Assembly: GCF_030687395.1 (NCBI RefSeq)
Contig: NZ_CP117430.1
Span: forward strand, 5,580,001-5,644,000
Source of the DNA: Pseudomonas wuhanensis
Lineage (GTDB): Bacteria; Pseudomonadota; Gammaproteobacteria; Pseudomonadales; Pseudomonadaceae
Reading direction: 5' to 3'
DNA length: 64,000 bases
Part shown: piece after piece, positions 18,380-29,782 of the stretch
How positions within the stretch are numbered: position 1 is the first letter of the stretch
How the letters are laid out: the number at the start of each line of letters is the position of its first letter
Program-made: the position numbers and the translations under genes
The notes under the pieces: generated by a model
Databases searched by the model: none
Told to the model about the DNA's origin: nothing
What the model saw: the letters and a program-made list of their open reading frames with translations, nothing else

Positions 18380-19297
18380 TTAGAAATAACCCTGACGTTT
18401 CTTTTCTTCCATGGAACCGGCGCCATCGTGATCGATGACTCGGCCCTGGCGTTCGGAAGTTCGCGTCAGGAGCATTTCCTGAATGATGTCGGTCAGGCTG
18501 GTGGCCTCGGACTCGACCGCACCGGTCAACGGGTAGTCGCCCAGTGTACGGAAACGGACCTTCTTCTTGACGATGCGTGCCTTGTCTTCATCGCTCAGGT
18601 GATTGAGCAGGCGCTCGTCGTCGATCATGATCCAGGTGCCATTCATCTCGATAACGTCGCGTTCAGCGGCGAAATACAGCGGCACGATCGGGATGCCTTC
18701 GAGGTAGATGTACTGCCAGATGTCCAGCTCGGTCCAGTTCGACAATGGGAATACGCGGATCGATTCGCCCTTGTTGACCTTGCCGTTGTAGACGTTCCAC
18801 AACTCGGGACGCTGGTTTTTCGGATCCCAACGGTGCTTGGTGTCACGGAAGGAATACACGCGCTCTTTGGCCCGGGATTTCTCTTCGTCGCGACGGGCGC
18901 CACCGAATGCCGCATCGAAGCCGTACTTGTCGAGTGCCTGTTTAAGGCCTTCGGTCTTCATGATGTCAGTGTGCTTGGCACTGCCGTGGGTGAGCGGGTT
19001 GATGCCCTGCGCAACACCCTCGGGATTGACGTGCACCAGCAGGTCCAGGCCGAGCTCTTCGACCATGCGGTCGCGGAACGCGTACATTTCCTTGAACTTC
19101 CACTGGGTGTCGACGTGCATCACCGGAAACGGAAGTTTGCCCGGGAAGAATGCCTTGCGTGCCAGGTGCAGCATCACGGCGGAGTCTTTACCGACGGAGT
19201 ACAGCATCACCGGGTTATCGAACTCGGCGGCGACCTCGCGGATGATGTGGATGCTTTCGGCCTCCAGCTGTTTCAGATGCGTCAGTTTGTCGACCAT
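18380..19297 (-). CDS. cysD: sulfate adenylyltransferase subunit 2
   Basis: 305 residues of the PP-loop ATP pyrophosphatase superfamily. The P-loop variant '[18 protein letters not shown]' lies at about residues 33-50, and the family sequence continues with '[19 protein letters not shown]' and '[20 protein letters not shown]'. CysD forms adenosine 5'-phosphosulfate together with the GTPase CysN, encoded 9 bases downstream. The upstream gap (19298-19443) holds an 18-bp palindrome at 19401-19418 that could be an operator. Regulation by CysB and cysteine or sulfate supply is expected from the family but not shown by the sequence. Confidence 0.97.
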   Translation of the reverse strand: MVDKLTHLKQLEAESIHIIREVAAEFDNPVMLYSVGKDSAVMLHLARKAFFPGKLPFPVMHVDTQWKFKEMYAFRDRMVEELGLDLLVHVNPEGVAQGINPLTHGSAKHTDIMKTEGLKQALDKYGFDAAFGGARRDEEKSRAKERVYSFRDTKHRWDPKNQRPELWNVYNGKVNKGESIRVFPLSNWTELDIWQYIYLEGIPIVPLYFAAERDVIEMNGTWIMIDDERLLNHLSDEDKARIVKKKVRFRTLGDYPLTGAVESEATSLTDIIQEMLLTRTSERQGRVIDHDGAGSMEEKKRQGYF

Positions 19298-19400
19298 GGC
19301 TACTCACGAAAACGATCTTATGGACGGCCTGCGGGCCGTGTTCGAGCGGGGAATCCTAGCACAGCGCCCCCTTCTAATCAGGACGCTGGCTAGATCGAAA

Positions 19401-19418
19401 GGGTATATGAATATACCC
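19401..19418. promoter_or_regulatory. 18-bp palindrome upstream of cysD
   Basis: GGGTATAT-GA-ATATACCC: two perfect 8-base arms around a 2-base centre, about 100 bases before the cysD start. The symmetry and AT-rich core look like a dimeric repressor or activator site, or a site overlapping a -10 box. It does not resemble known CysB sites, which are not strongly palindromic. Confidence 0.5.
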
Positions 19419-19443
19419 CCTCGTTTGGGCTCCAGCCCTGTAG

Positions 19444-20202
19444 TCAAATCGGGTTCGGGCAATCGATGAAGATGTGCTCGAGGGCGAAACGTCGCGCCAA
19501 GTAATCACCCAAAGCCTGCACACCGTAACGCTCGGTGGCATGGTGGCCGGCGGCGATGAAGCTGATGTCGTTTTCCCGGGCGCTGTGGAACGTCTGCTCG
19601 GAGGCCTCGCCGCTGAGGTACAGGTCGACACCGGCCAACACTGCCTGGTCAATGTACCCCTGGCCGCCACCGGTGCACCAGCCGACCCGACGAATCATCT
19701 CGCTGCCTTCGATCAGCAACGGCTCGCGCCCCATGACTTCCTGCACGCGCCGGGCGAAATCGCGAGGGGTCATCGGTTCGTTCAACGAGCCGACCAGGCC
19801 AACGACTTTCAGATTGTCCGGATCCAGCGGGCCTTCGACGGTGATATCCAGTTGCCGCGCAAGCTGTACGTTGTTGCCGACTTCCGGGTGCAGATCCAGC
19901 GGCAAGTGATAAGACAGCAGGCTGATATCGTGCTTGAGCAAGGTTTTCAACCGGCGCTGCTTCATGCCGGTGATGCACGGGTTCTCGCCTTTCCAGAAAT
20001 AGCCGTGATGTACCAGCACCAGATCGGCCTGGGCCTCTACCGCAGCGTCCAGCAACGCCTGGCTGGCGGTAACACCGCTGACGATGCGCATCACCTGCGG
20101 CCGGCCTTCGACCTGCAAACCATTGGGGCAGTAATCGGCGATCTTCGCACTTGCCAGGTAGCGGTCGGCTTCTTCGACCAGGGTGCTCAGGGCGACGGCC
20201 AT
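19444..20202 (-). CDS. NIF3-family dinuclear metal-centre protein (YbgI-like)
   Basis: 252 residues, the length of the short NIF3/YbgI class. Metal ligands are visible in 'LVLVHHGYFW' (paired His), 'SYHLPLDLHPEVGNN' and the C-terminal 'FIAAGHHATERYGVQAL'. These proteins form hexameric rings with a dinuclear metal site. GTP cyclohydrolase or hydrolase activity has been proposed, but the role is unsettled. It is transcribed away from algW, sharing a 102-base promoter region, and probably runs into cysD after a 146-base gap. The same pairing is present in P. aeruginosa. Confidence 0.9.
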   Translation of the reverse strand: MAVALSTLVEEADRYLASAKIADYCPNGLQVEGRPQVMRIVSGVTASQALLDAAVEAQADLVLVHHGYFWKGENPCITGMKQRRLKTLLKHDISLLSYHLPLDLHPEVGNNVQLARQLDITVEGPLDPDNLKVVGLVGSLNEPMTPRDFARRVQEVMGREPLLIEGSEMIRRVGWCTGGGQGYIDQAVLAGVDLYLSGEASEQTFHSARENDISFIAAGHHATERYGVQALGDYLARRFALEHIFIDCPNPI

Positions 20203-20245
20203 AAAAGACTCCTAAATATCCCGTTCAGAGGCGCGCGCGGCCTCG

Positions 20246-20251
20246 TATAAT
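20246..20251 (+). promoter_or_regulatory. -10 box of the algW promoter
   Basis: A perfect TATAAT hexamer 54 bases before the algW start, in the divergent gap with the NIF3-family gene. No good -35 is visible 17 bases upstream, so an activator or an alternative sigma factor may be involved. Confidence 0.5.
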
Positions 20252-20304
20252 GCGCGACATTATGGGCGGTCTCATACCGCCTGCAACCTTTCAGGACGTG
20301 CTTA

Positions 20305-21465
<1,161 letters not shown>

Positions 21466-21472
21466 GCCGGTA

Positions 21473-21495
21473 GGAGCTGCGCCCTCAGCAGCTCC
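21473..21495. repeat. short solo palindrome after algW
   Basis: GGAGCTGC (21473-21480) and GCAGCTCC (21488-21495) with a 7-base loop, just behind the algW stop. It resembles the end of a REP element ('GTAGGAGC..') and may be a remnant or a weak terminator. It marks the left border of the TonB/DUF4198 insert. Confidence 0.45.
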
Positions 21496-21534
21496 GTAAC
21501 TCCGAATCTGTTAACAGCAGACATTCTCATTAGG

Positions 21535-21578
21535 CATGTTATATTGTTTCAATAACACTATTGGAACAACATAACATG
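21535..21578. promoter_or_regulatory. 44-bp near-perfect inverted repeat over promoter and start codon of the TonB receptor gene
   Basis: Positions i and 43113-i pair from 21535/21578 to 21554/21559: 20 positions, 18 Watson-Crick matches, mismatches only at 21543/21570 (A/C) and 21549/21564 (T/G). The loop is ACAC (21555-21558 and neighbours). The ends read CATGTTAT and ATAACATG. A -10-like TATATT lies at 21540-21545 with CAGACA 16 bases upstream, so the predicted transcript start (about 21552) and the ATG (21576) are inside. This is what a repressor operator looks like. The half-site ATGTTAT is shared with known Zur sites, but the spacing differs. Confidence 0.7.
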
Positions 21579-23681
21579 TCGTCTCGAACAATGGCTTCCC
21601 TCGCAGGTCTGGCCCTCGGTTTGCTGGGGGATCCGGTCTTCGCCGAAGAATCGCAAACCGTTGAACTGGACGCCATCAGCGTCACCTCCGACTACGAATC
21701 CCCCACCGGCCCGGTCAAGGGTTACCGCGCCACCCGCTCCTCCAGCGCAACCAAAACCGACACGGCCATTCGCGATATCCCGCAATCGATCAGCGTGATT
21801 CCCGTCAGTGTGCTCAAGGATCTGGGCAGCACCAGCGTCGAGCGCGCACTGGAATACGCCGGCGGCGTGTCGAAGCAGAACAACTTCGGCGGCTTGACGC
21901 TCTACGAATACAGCGTGCGCGGCTTCACCACTTCGGAGTTTTACAAGGACGGTTTCAGCGCCAACCGCGGTTATCCAAGCACGCCGGACGTGGCCAACAT
22001 CGAACGCATCGAAGTGCTCAAAGGCCCGGCCGCCAGCCTCTATGGTCGTGGCGATCCGGGCGGTACGGTGAACATCGTCACCAAGAAACCCCAGCCCGAA
22101 GCCTTCACCACACTGCAAACCAGCGCCGGCAATTGGGATCGCTATCGCACCGCCGTGGACGTCAACACACCGCTGGATGATGACGGCAATGTCCTGTCCC
22201 GGGTGAACCTGGCCGTCGAGGACAACCACAGCTTCCGCGATCACGTCGACAGTCAGCGAGTGTTCGTTGCGCCTTCCTTCAGCTGGCAACTGAACCCGGA
22301 CACCAGCCTGTTGGTGGAGAGCGAATTCGTACGCCACAGCTCGACATTCGATCGCGGTATCGTCGCGCCGAACAATAAATGGAGCGGCGTCTCCCGTTCG
22401 ACCTTCCTTGGCGAACCCAACGACGGCAACATCGACAACCACAACAATCTGCTGCAAGCCGCCCTCGAACATCAGCTCAACGACAGCTGGAAACTACGCC
22501 TCGCCAGTCATTACAAGGAAGGCAAACTCTGGGGCTTCGCCTCCGAAAATCGTCCCTTGAACGCCGACGGCCACACCGTCAACCGTCGCTACCGCGAACG
22601 CGATACCAACTGGCACGACAGCATCACCCAACTCGAACTGCGCGGTTTGTTCGACATCGGCAGCTGGCAACACGAACTGCTGATCGGCAGCGAATACGAG
22701 AACTTCCGCAAGAACGAACGGGTCACGACCATTGCCGGCGGCCCGTACGCCATCGATATCTATCGACCGATCTACGGCCAGCCGAAACCCAATGGCGCGC
22801 GCTCCGGGACCGACTTCTTCGAGCATGTCGAAAGCCAGGCGCTGAACCTTCAGGACCAGATTGTCTTCACCGACAAACTGCGCGGCATGCTCGGTGCGCG
22901 CTTCGAACATTTCGAACAAAGCATCGACGATCACAGTCGCAACGCAACCAGCCGCCAGCGCCATGATGCACTGACCCAACGGGCCGGCCTGCTCTACCAA
23001 ATGACACCCGAAGTGGGGCTGTTCGCCAACGCCTCCACCTCATTCAAACCGAACAACGGGCTGGACGCCGCCGGTAAATCCTTCGACCCGGAAGAAGGCG
23101 TCGGTTATGAAGTCGGGATCAAGAGCGAGCTGTTCGACGACCGCTTGAGCACCACCCTCGCCGCCTTCCATATCGAAAAGGAAAACGTCCTGGCACTCGA
23201 TCCGAGCACCGACTCCAGCCGCGCCATGGGCAAGGCCCGCAGCCAGGGTGTCGACCTGCAACTCACCGGGCAAGTGACCGACGCCGTGCGAGTGATGGGT
23301 GCTTTCGCTTACATCGACGCCGAAGTCACCCAAGGTGACAAGGTGATTCCCACCGGTAGCCGAATTCTCGGCGTGGCCAAACGCAGCGGCAGTCTGTTGG
23401 GCGTTTATGAGTTTCAGGATGGCCATTTGCGCGGTTCCGACCTTGGTGCGGCGTTCACCTATGTCGGTGATCGCTCGGGTGAAGCCGGCAGCGATTTCGA
23501 ACTGCCGGCCTACCACACCGTCGACCTGCTGGCTCATTACAAGGCCAGCGAAAACGTCACCGTGGGCCTGAACCTGAACAACCTTTTCGACGAGAAATAC
23601 TTCGAGCGCTCCTACAGCAACTACTGGGTCAACCCCGGCGAGCCGCGCAATTTCACTGTCAGCCTGACACTCAATCTGTAA
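21576..23681 (+). CDS. TonB-dependent outer-membrane receptor (siderophore/metal-chelate type)
   Basis: 701 residues from ATG 21576; a TTG at 21561 is in frame but unlikely. Residues 1 to about 22 are a signal peptide ending 'DPVFAEES'. A TonB-box-like 'LDAISVTS' follows, then a plug domain ('IPQSISVIPVSVLKDLG', 'IERIEVLKGPAASLYGRGDP') and a 22-strand-type barrel ending 'NFTVSLTLNL'. No N-terminal signalling extension is present, so it does not work through an ECF sigma/anti-sigma pair. It should import an iron or other metal chelate. The DUF4198 gene follows 13 bases later. Fur, Zur or a similar regulator may bind the inverted repeat at its start. Confidence 0.88.
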   Translation: MSSRTMASLAGLALGLLGDPVFAEESQTVELDAISVTSDYESPTGPVKGYRATRSSSATKTDTAIRDIPQSISVIPVSVLKDLGSTSVERALEYAGGVSKQNNFGGLTLYEYSVRGFTTSEFYKDGFSANRGYPSTPDVANIERIEVLKGPAASLYGRGDPGGTVNIVTKKPQPEAFTTLQTSAGNWDRYRTAVDVNTPLDDDGNVLSRVNLAVEDNHSFRDHVDSQRVFVAPSFSWQLNPDTSLLVESEFVRHSSTFDRGIVAPNNKWSGVSRSTFLGEPNDGNIDNHNNLLQAALEHQLNDSWKLRLASHYKEGKLWGFASENRPLNADGHTVNRRYRERDTNWHDSITQLELRGLFDIGSWQHELLIGSEYENFRKNERVTTIAGGPYAIDIYRPIYGQPKPNGARSGTDFFEHVESQALNLQDQIVFTDKLRGMLGARFEHFEQSIDDHSRNATSRQRHDALTQRAGLLYQMTPEVGLFANASTSFKPNNGLDAAGKSFDPEEGVGYEVGIKSELFDDRLSTTLAAFHIEKENVLALDPSTDSSRAMGKARSQGVDLQLTGQVTDAVRVMGAFAYIDAEVTQGDKVIPTGSRILGVAKRSGSLLGVYEFQDGHLRGSDLGAAFTYVGDRSGEAGSDFELPAYHTVDLLAHYKASENVTVGLNLNNLFDEKYFERSYSNYWVNPGEPRNFTVSLTLNL

Positions 23682-23694
23682 AAGGACGTCCACC

Positions 23695-24426
23695 ATGCAA
23701 CACTTCAAATCTTTGGCGCTACCCGGCTTGCTGCTCGGTCTGTTAAGCGCCAGTCAAGTCTCGGCCCACGGTCTCTGGACCGAAGAACGTCGCGGCAACA
23801 TCGAAGTCATCTACGGCCACGGCGCCGAAGACAACGCCTTCAAGGCGCAGAAAATCAGTGGCGCCTGGGCTTATGACGTCGGCGGCAAAATGATCCCGGT
23901 GAACGTGCAACGGCTGACCGACCACGCCCGTCTGCAACCGCTGAAACCGCCGGCGGTAGTGGCTGTGGCGCTGAACAATGGCATGTGGTCGCAAACGGCG
24001 GATAAAAAATGGATCAACGAAGGGCGCAGCAAAGTACCGGGGGCCATTGAGTCGACCCAAACCTTCAAGTACAGCCTGGCGATATACCAGCCGGGGGCGA
24101 AGTTGCCGAAGCTCGATCAGATGAAATTGCTGATTCTGCCGGAGGTTGATCCGCTTACCGTTGGGCCGGGTAAATCGTTGCCGGTTCGAGTGCTATTGGA
24201 CGGTAAGCCGGCGGCGGGCGTGAAGTTGGTGGGCGACTATCGCAGCGCGCCGAATACCTTGAGCACCGAAACCGACAAGGACGGCCGCGCCCAGGTACTG
24301 GTGCGCAATGAAGGGCTGAATGTGATTGCGGCGCAGGTGGAAATCCCGCTAAAAGACAATGCTGATGTAGCGACGCGCGGGCTGTTTACGTCGCTGACAT
24401 TCGTGGGCGAACCGCATCACGAGTAA
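23695..24426 (+). CDS. DUF4198 (NikM-like) periplasmic protein
   Basis: 243 residues. The signal peptide covers about residues 1-24 and should be cut after 'SQVSA', so the mature chain would start with His ('HGLWTEERRG'). The remaining sequence is a beta-rich DUF4198/NikM-like domain with 'YGHGAEDNAF' and a C-terminal Ig-like part ('LPVRVLLDGKPAAGVKLVGDY', 'TLSTETDKDGRAQVLVRNEG'). Relatives occur near TonB receptors and metal transporters. It is co-transcribed with the receptor gene (13-base gap, SD AGGA). I infer a periplasmic metal-binding helper for the receptor; this is not demonstrated. Confidence 0.8.
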   Translation: MQHFKSLALPGLLLGLLSASQVSAHGLWTEERRGNIEVIYGHGAEDNAFKAQKISGAWAYDVGGKMIPVNVQRLTDHARLQPLKPPAVVAVALNNGMWSQTADKKWINEGRSKVPGAIESTQTFKYSLAIYQPGAKLPKLDQMKLLILPEVDPLTVGPGKSLPVRVLLDGKPAAGVKLVGDYRSAPNTLSTETDKDGRAQVLVRNEGLNVIAAQVEIPLKDNADVATRGLFTSLTFVGEPHHE

Positions 24427-24436
24427 CACACAAAAC

Positions 24437-24530
24437 CTTGTGGGAGCGTGGCTTGCCCGCGATGGGGACACCGCGGTGCAATAGGTAGACCGCGTTATCG
24501 TTTATCGCGGGCAAGCCACGCTCCCACAGG
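24437..24530. repeat. REPIN (paired inverted REPs)
   Basis: 'TTGTGGGAGCGTGGCTTGCC' near 24438 pairs with 'GGCAAGCCACGCTCCCACAG' ending near 24530. It lies between the convergent DUF4198 and hisC genes and forms the right edge of the accessory insert. Confidence 0.87.
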
Positions 24531-24542
24531 ATTGGGGATGCC

Positions 24543-25595
24543 TTACAGGTCGCCGAGGCCGTCGATTAGTGCCTGATTCTGCTCCGGCGCGCCGATGGAA
24601 ATCCGCAGGAACTGGGCAATCCGCTCCTGCTTGAAGTGCCGAACAATCACGCCCTGTTCGCGCAACTTCGCCGCCAGCCCTGCCGCATCATGCTTCGGGT
24701 GACGAGCGAAAATGAAGTTTGCCGCCGACGGCAACACCTCAAACCCCTTCGCCTCCAGCTGCGCGACCATCTTCTCACGACTCTCGATGACCAACCGGCA
24801 GGTCTTGTCGAAATACTCGCGATCCTCGAACGCCGCCGTAGCCCCCACAATCGCCAGACGATCCAGCGGGTAGGAGTTGAAGCTGTTCTTGATCCGCTCC
24901 AGCGCCTCGATCAGGTCCGGATGCCCTACCGCCAGACCAACCCGCAGGCCCGCCAGCGAACGGGACTTGGACAGGGTCTGAGTGACCAACAGGTTCGGAT
25001 AACGGCCCACCAACGTGATCGCCGTTTCACCGCCGAAATCAATGTAAGCCTCATCCACCACGACCACGGAATCCGGGCTGGCCTTGAGAATTTGTTCAAC
25101 AGCGTCCAGCGCCAACAGGCAACCGGTCGGCGCATTCGGGTTAGGGAAAATGATCCCGCCGTTCGGCTTGGCGTAGTCTGCCGGGTTGATCTGGAATTGT
25201 TTATCCAGCGGCACTGCGTCGAATGCGATGCCGTACAACCCGCAATAAACCGGGTAGAAGCTGTAGCTGATATCCGGGAATAACAGCGGCTGATCGTGTT
25301 GCAGCAAACCGTGGAAAATGTGCGCCAGGACTTCATCTGAACCGTTGCCGAGGAACACCTGATTGCCCTGCACCCCGTAGTACTTGGCAACAGCCTGCTT
25401 GAGCAGGTCGCTGTTCGGGTCCGGGTACAGACGCAGGTTGTCGTTCAGCTCGGTTTGCATCGCCGCCAGGGCTTTAGGCGATGGACCGTACGGGTTCTCG
25501 TTGGTGTTGAGCTTCACCAGTTTCGCCAACTTTGGCTGCTCGCCTGGCACGTAAGGCACCAGATTCTTGACGAAGGGACTCCAGAATTTACTCAT
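24543..25595 (-). CDS. hisC: histidinol-phosphate aminotransferase
   Basis: 350 residues of fold type I PLP enzyme. '[15 protein letters not shown]' near residue 32, '[16 protein letters not shown]' near 84, the cofactor aspartate region '[12 protein letters not shown]' and the PLP lysine in '[14 protein letters not shown]' are all present. It converts imidazole-acetol phosphate to L-histidinol phosphate with glutamate, the seventh step of histidine synthesis. It starts 2 bases after hisD ends, in a hisG-hisD-hisC order on the minus strand. The C-terminal '[17 protein letters not shown]' is intact. Confidence 0.96.
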   Translation of the reverse strand: MSKFWSPFVKNLVPYVPGEQPKLAKLVKLNTNENPYGPSPKALAAMQTELNDNLRLYPDPNSDLLKQAVAKYYGVQGNQVFLGNGSDEVLAHIFHGLLQHDQPLLFPDISYSFYPVYCGLYGIAFDAVPLDKQFQINPADYAKPNGGIIFPNPNAPTGCLLALDAVEQILKASPDSVVVVDEAYIDFGGETAITLVGRYPNLLVTQTLSKSRSLAGLRVGLAVGHPDLIEALERIKNSFNSYPLDRLAIVGATAAFEDREYFDKTCRLVIESREKMVAQLEAKGFEVLPSAANFIFARHPKHDAAGLAAKLREQGVIVRHFKQERIAQFLRISIGAPEQNQALIDGLGDL

Positions 25596-25597
25596 GC

Positions 25598-26935
25598 TCA
25601 GTTGCCCTGCCCTTGAAGAAAGTCTTCGTCAACGATGCGGTATTCGGCGCTCCTCGCGTGAGCGGTCAGCGACTCGCCACGGGCCAGCACGGAAGCGGTT
25701 TTGCCCAGTTCGGAGGCACCCTGCTCGGAGCAGAAGATGATCGACGAACGTTTCTGGAAGTCGTAAACACCCAGCGGCGAAGAGAAGCGCGCGGTGCCGG
25801 ACGTCGGCAACACGTGGTTAGGACCCGCGCAATAGTCGCCCAGGGCCTCGGACGTGTGACGTCCCATGAAGATCGCCCCGGCGTGACGAATCTGCGGCAA
25901 CCAGGCCTGCGGATCGGCAACCGACAACTCCAGGTGTTCTGGCGCGATACGGTTGGCGACTTCGATGGCTTGTTCCATGTCGCGAACCTTGATCAGCGCA
26001 CCACGACCATTGATCGAGGTTTTGATGATTTCGGCGCGTTCCATGGTCGGTAGCAGTTTGGCGATGCTGGCCGCGACCTTGTCGAGGAACCCGGCGTCCG
26101 GGCTGACCAGAATCGCCTGGGCGTCTTCGTCGTGCTCGGCCTGGGAGAACAGGTCCATGGCAATCCAGTCCGGATCGGTCTGACCGTCACACACCACGAG
26201 GATCTCGGAGGGGCCGGCGATCATGTCGATGCCGACCTGACCGAACACGTGGCGCTTGGCGGTGGCGACATAGATGTTGCCAGGGCCAACAACCTTATCG
26301 ACCTTCGGCACGCTTTCGGTGCCGTAAGCCAGCGCTGCAACGGCCTGGGCGCCGCCGATGGTGAACACCCGGTCAACCCCGGCAATGCAGGCCGCGGCCA
26401 GCACCAGCTCGTTGATTTCGCCGCGTGGAGTCGGCACGACCATGACCACTTCGGTCACGCCTGCAACCTTGGCCGGAATGGCGTTCATCAGCACCGAGGA
26501 CGGGTACGACGCCTTGCCGCCCGGCACATACAGACCGGCGCGATCCAGCGGCGTGACCTTCTGGCCCAGCACCGTGCCGTCGGCTTCGGTGTAGCTCCAG
26601 GAGTCCTGTTTCTGTTTTTCGTGATAGCTGCGCACGCGGGCCGCGGCTTTTTCCAGCGCTTCACGCTGAGGCACGGTGATGCGGGTCAGGGCCAGTTCCA
26701 GGCGTTCGCGCGGCAGGATCAGGTCTGCCATGGAGGCGACTTGCAGGCCGTCGAACTTCTGGGTGAATTCCACCAGCGCCGCGTCGCCACGTTCGCGCAC
26801 AGCCTTGATGATGTCCAGCACCCGCTGATTGACCGAGTCGTCAGACACACTTTCCCAGCTCAGCAGATGATCCAGATGATGTGCGAAATCCGGGTCAGCA
26901 GCGTTGAGTCGGCGAATTGCAGTCGGTGCGGTCAT
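25598..26935 (-). CDS. hisD: histidinol dehydrogenase
   Basis: 445 residues, slightly longer than the E. coli enzyme (434). '[20 protein letters not shown]', '[20 protein letters not shown]' and '[12 protein letters not shown]' are signature segments of the family. The zinc-site His and acid residues lie in '[12 protein letters not shown]' and 'IAPEHLEL', with '[21 protein letters not shown]' further along. The enzyme makes histidine from histidinol by two NAD-dependent oxidations, the last two steps of the pathway. hisC follows after 2 bases; hisG lies 125 bases upstream on the same strand. Confidence 0.97.
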   Translation of the reverse strand: MTAPTAIRRLNAADPDFAHHLDHLLSWESVSDDSVNQRVLDIIKAVRERGDAALVEFTQKFDGLQVASMADLILPRERLELALTRITVPQREALEKAAARVRSYHEKQKQDSWSYTEADGTVLGQKVTPLDRAGLYVPGGKASYPSSVLMNAIPAKVAGVTEVVMVVPTPRGEINELVLAAACIAGVDRVFTIGGAQAVAALAYGTESVPKVDKVVGPGNIYVATAKRHVFGQVGIDMIAGPSEILVVCDGQTDPDWIAMDLFSQAEHDEDAQAILVSPDAGFLDKVAASIAKLLPTMERAEIIKTSINGRGALIKVRDMEQAIEVANRIAPEHLELSVADPQAWLPQIRHAGAIFMGRHTSEALGDYCAGPNHVLPTSGTARFSSPLGVYDFQKRSSIIFCSEQGASELGKTASVLARGESLTAHARSAEYRIVDEDFLQGQGN

Positions 26936-27060
26936 AGCGAGAGCCTCATAGGATTGGCAAAAACTCGGGCGCCCTAAGCTAGCCGTTGATCCGCTTGGGC
27001 ACCCGAGAATTCTGGCTATGAGGCGGATAGACGGGCGCGACTCAAGGTCGCGCAGGTGAA

Positions 27061-27696
27061 TCAGCCGCGGTGTCGAGACTCCACTGCCTTGCGCAGGGTG
27101 TCGATCAACGCCTGGATACGGGCGTGTTGCATTTTCATCGATGCTTTGTTGACGATCAGTCGGGAGCTGATGTCGGCAATGAAATCCTGGGGTTCCAGGC
27201 CATTGGCGCGCAGGGTGTTACCGGTGTCGACCACATCGATGATCTTGTCCGCCAGACCGATCAGCGGCGCCAGCTCCATCGAGCCGTAGAGCTTGATGAT
27301 GTCGACCTGACGGCCCTGCTCGGCGTAGTAACGCTTGGCGACGTTGACGAATTTGGTCGCCACTCGCAGACGGCCCTTGGGCTCGACATCGCCGACACGG
27401 CCGGCGGTCATCAGCTTGCAGAGGGCAATTCGCAGATCCAGAGGCTCGTACAAACCCTGGCCGCCGTATTCCATCAGCACGTCTTTACCGGCGACGCCCA
27501 GGTCGGCGGCACCATGCTCGACATAGGTCGGCACATCGGTGGCGCGCACGATCAGCAGGCGCACATCGGCCTGGGTCGTGGGGATGATCAGCTTGCGGCT
27601 CTTGTCCGGATTCTCGGTCGGCACGATGCCCGCTTCAGCCAGAAGCGGCAGGGTGTCGTCAAGGATGCGGCCCTTGGACAGTGCGATAGTCAACAT
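27061..27696 (-). CDS. hisG: ATP phosphoribosyltransferase, short form
   Basis: 211 residues, starting '[20 protein letters not shown]'. The PRPP-binding stretch is around '[19 protein letters not shown]'. It catalyses the first step of histidine synthesis, ATP plus PRPP to phosphoribosyl-ATP. The protein lacks the C-terminal regulatory domain of long HisG enzymes, so as a short form it needs the HisRS-like partner HisZ for activity and feedback by histidine; hisZ is not in the window. It lies between murA and hisD on the same strand. Confidence 0.96.
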   Translation of the reverse strand: MLTIALSKGRILDDTLPLLAEAGIVPTENPDKSRKLIIPTTQADVRLLIVRATDVPTYVEHGAADLGVAGKDVLMEYGGQGLYEPLDLRIALCKLMTAGRVGDVEPKGRLRVATKFVNVAKRYYAEQGRQVDIIKLYGSMELAPLIGLADKIIDVVDTGNTLRANGLEPQDFIADISSRLIVNKASMKMQHARIQALIDTLRKAVESRHRG

Positions 27697-27822
27697 GGGA
27701 AACGTCAGTCCTTATCAAGGTACTCATGCCCGGTCGCAAATGGCGCCGGACACACATCGAGCCTGAAACAGGCTCGACTTCAACAAATCAACGGACACGT
27801 CCCTGTGCCCATGCAGCAGAAA

Positions 27823-29362
<1,540 letters not shown>

Positions 29363-29407
29363 GCTCAACCTCAATCGGCGCTCTGTGCGCGCGGGTCGGA
29401 CATCATA

Positions 29408-29467
29408 CAAAAAAGCCCCGCGCCTGCGAACCCCGCGAAGCAGGACTCTGACGGGGGGCTTCTTTAT
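29408..29467 (-). terminator. terminator of the mla operon
   Basis: On the minus strand, AAGCCCC at the start pairs with GGGGCTT at the end, with an inner CCTGC/GCAGG stem, followed by six T residues. It is directly downstream of mlaB and upstream of ibaG. Confidence 0.75.
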
Positions 29468-29476
29468 AGATGCGGT

Positions 29477-29782
29477 TCAGGGATGCGCCAACAGCTCGGT
29501 CAACTCGCTGACCTGAGCGATTTCACGCATATCGTCGGGCATCGCACGAATGCTCAGGGCCTTGCCGGCCGCCTGGGCATCGCGCATGAAGCACAGCAGC
29601 AGCGACAAGCCGACGCTGCTGGACTTCTCCACCGAGGAGCAATCAACCACCAGCGCAGCCGCGTTACTGGACTTGATCAGCGCCTGCCCCTGCTTGCGCA
29701 GGTTCGGGCCTGTCCGGTAATCCAGCACGCCACTGAGCAGCAGCTCGCCGGATTCGCTCATGCGAATGGCCGATTCACTCAT
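29477..29782 (-). CDS. mlaB: STAS-domain protein MlaB
   Basis: 101 residues from the ATG read at 29782, which overlaps the mlaC stop by 4 bases. It is a single STAS domain: 'LLLSGVLDYRTGPNLRKQG', then 'AALVVDCSSVEKSSSVGLSLLLCFM', where the helix after 'DCSSVEKSSS' is the phosphorylatable serine region of anti-sigma-antagonist folds. In the MlaFEDB complex MlaB binds the ATPase MlaF in the cytoplasm and is needed for its stability and activity. Last gene of the mla operon. Confidence 0.88.
   Translation of the reverse strand: MSESAIRMSESGELLLSGVLDYRTGPNLRKQGQALIKSSNAAALVVDCSSVEKSSSVGLSLLLCFMRDAQAAGKALSIRAMPDDMREIAQVSELTELLAHP

Noticed and set aside
18380-19393. Plus-strand frames across cysD
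   Set aside because: Antisense to cysD; no start signals and no conserved sequence.
21535-21578. Standard Zur box
   Set aside because: The outer half-sites match but are 28-30 bases apart; known Zur sites have arms separated by 1-3 bases. Kept only as an operator of unknown regulator.
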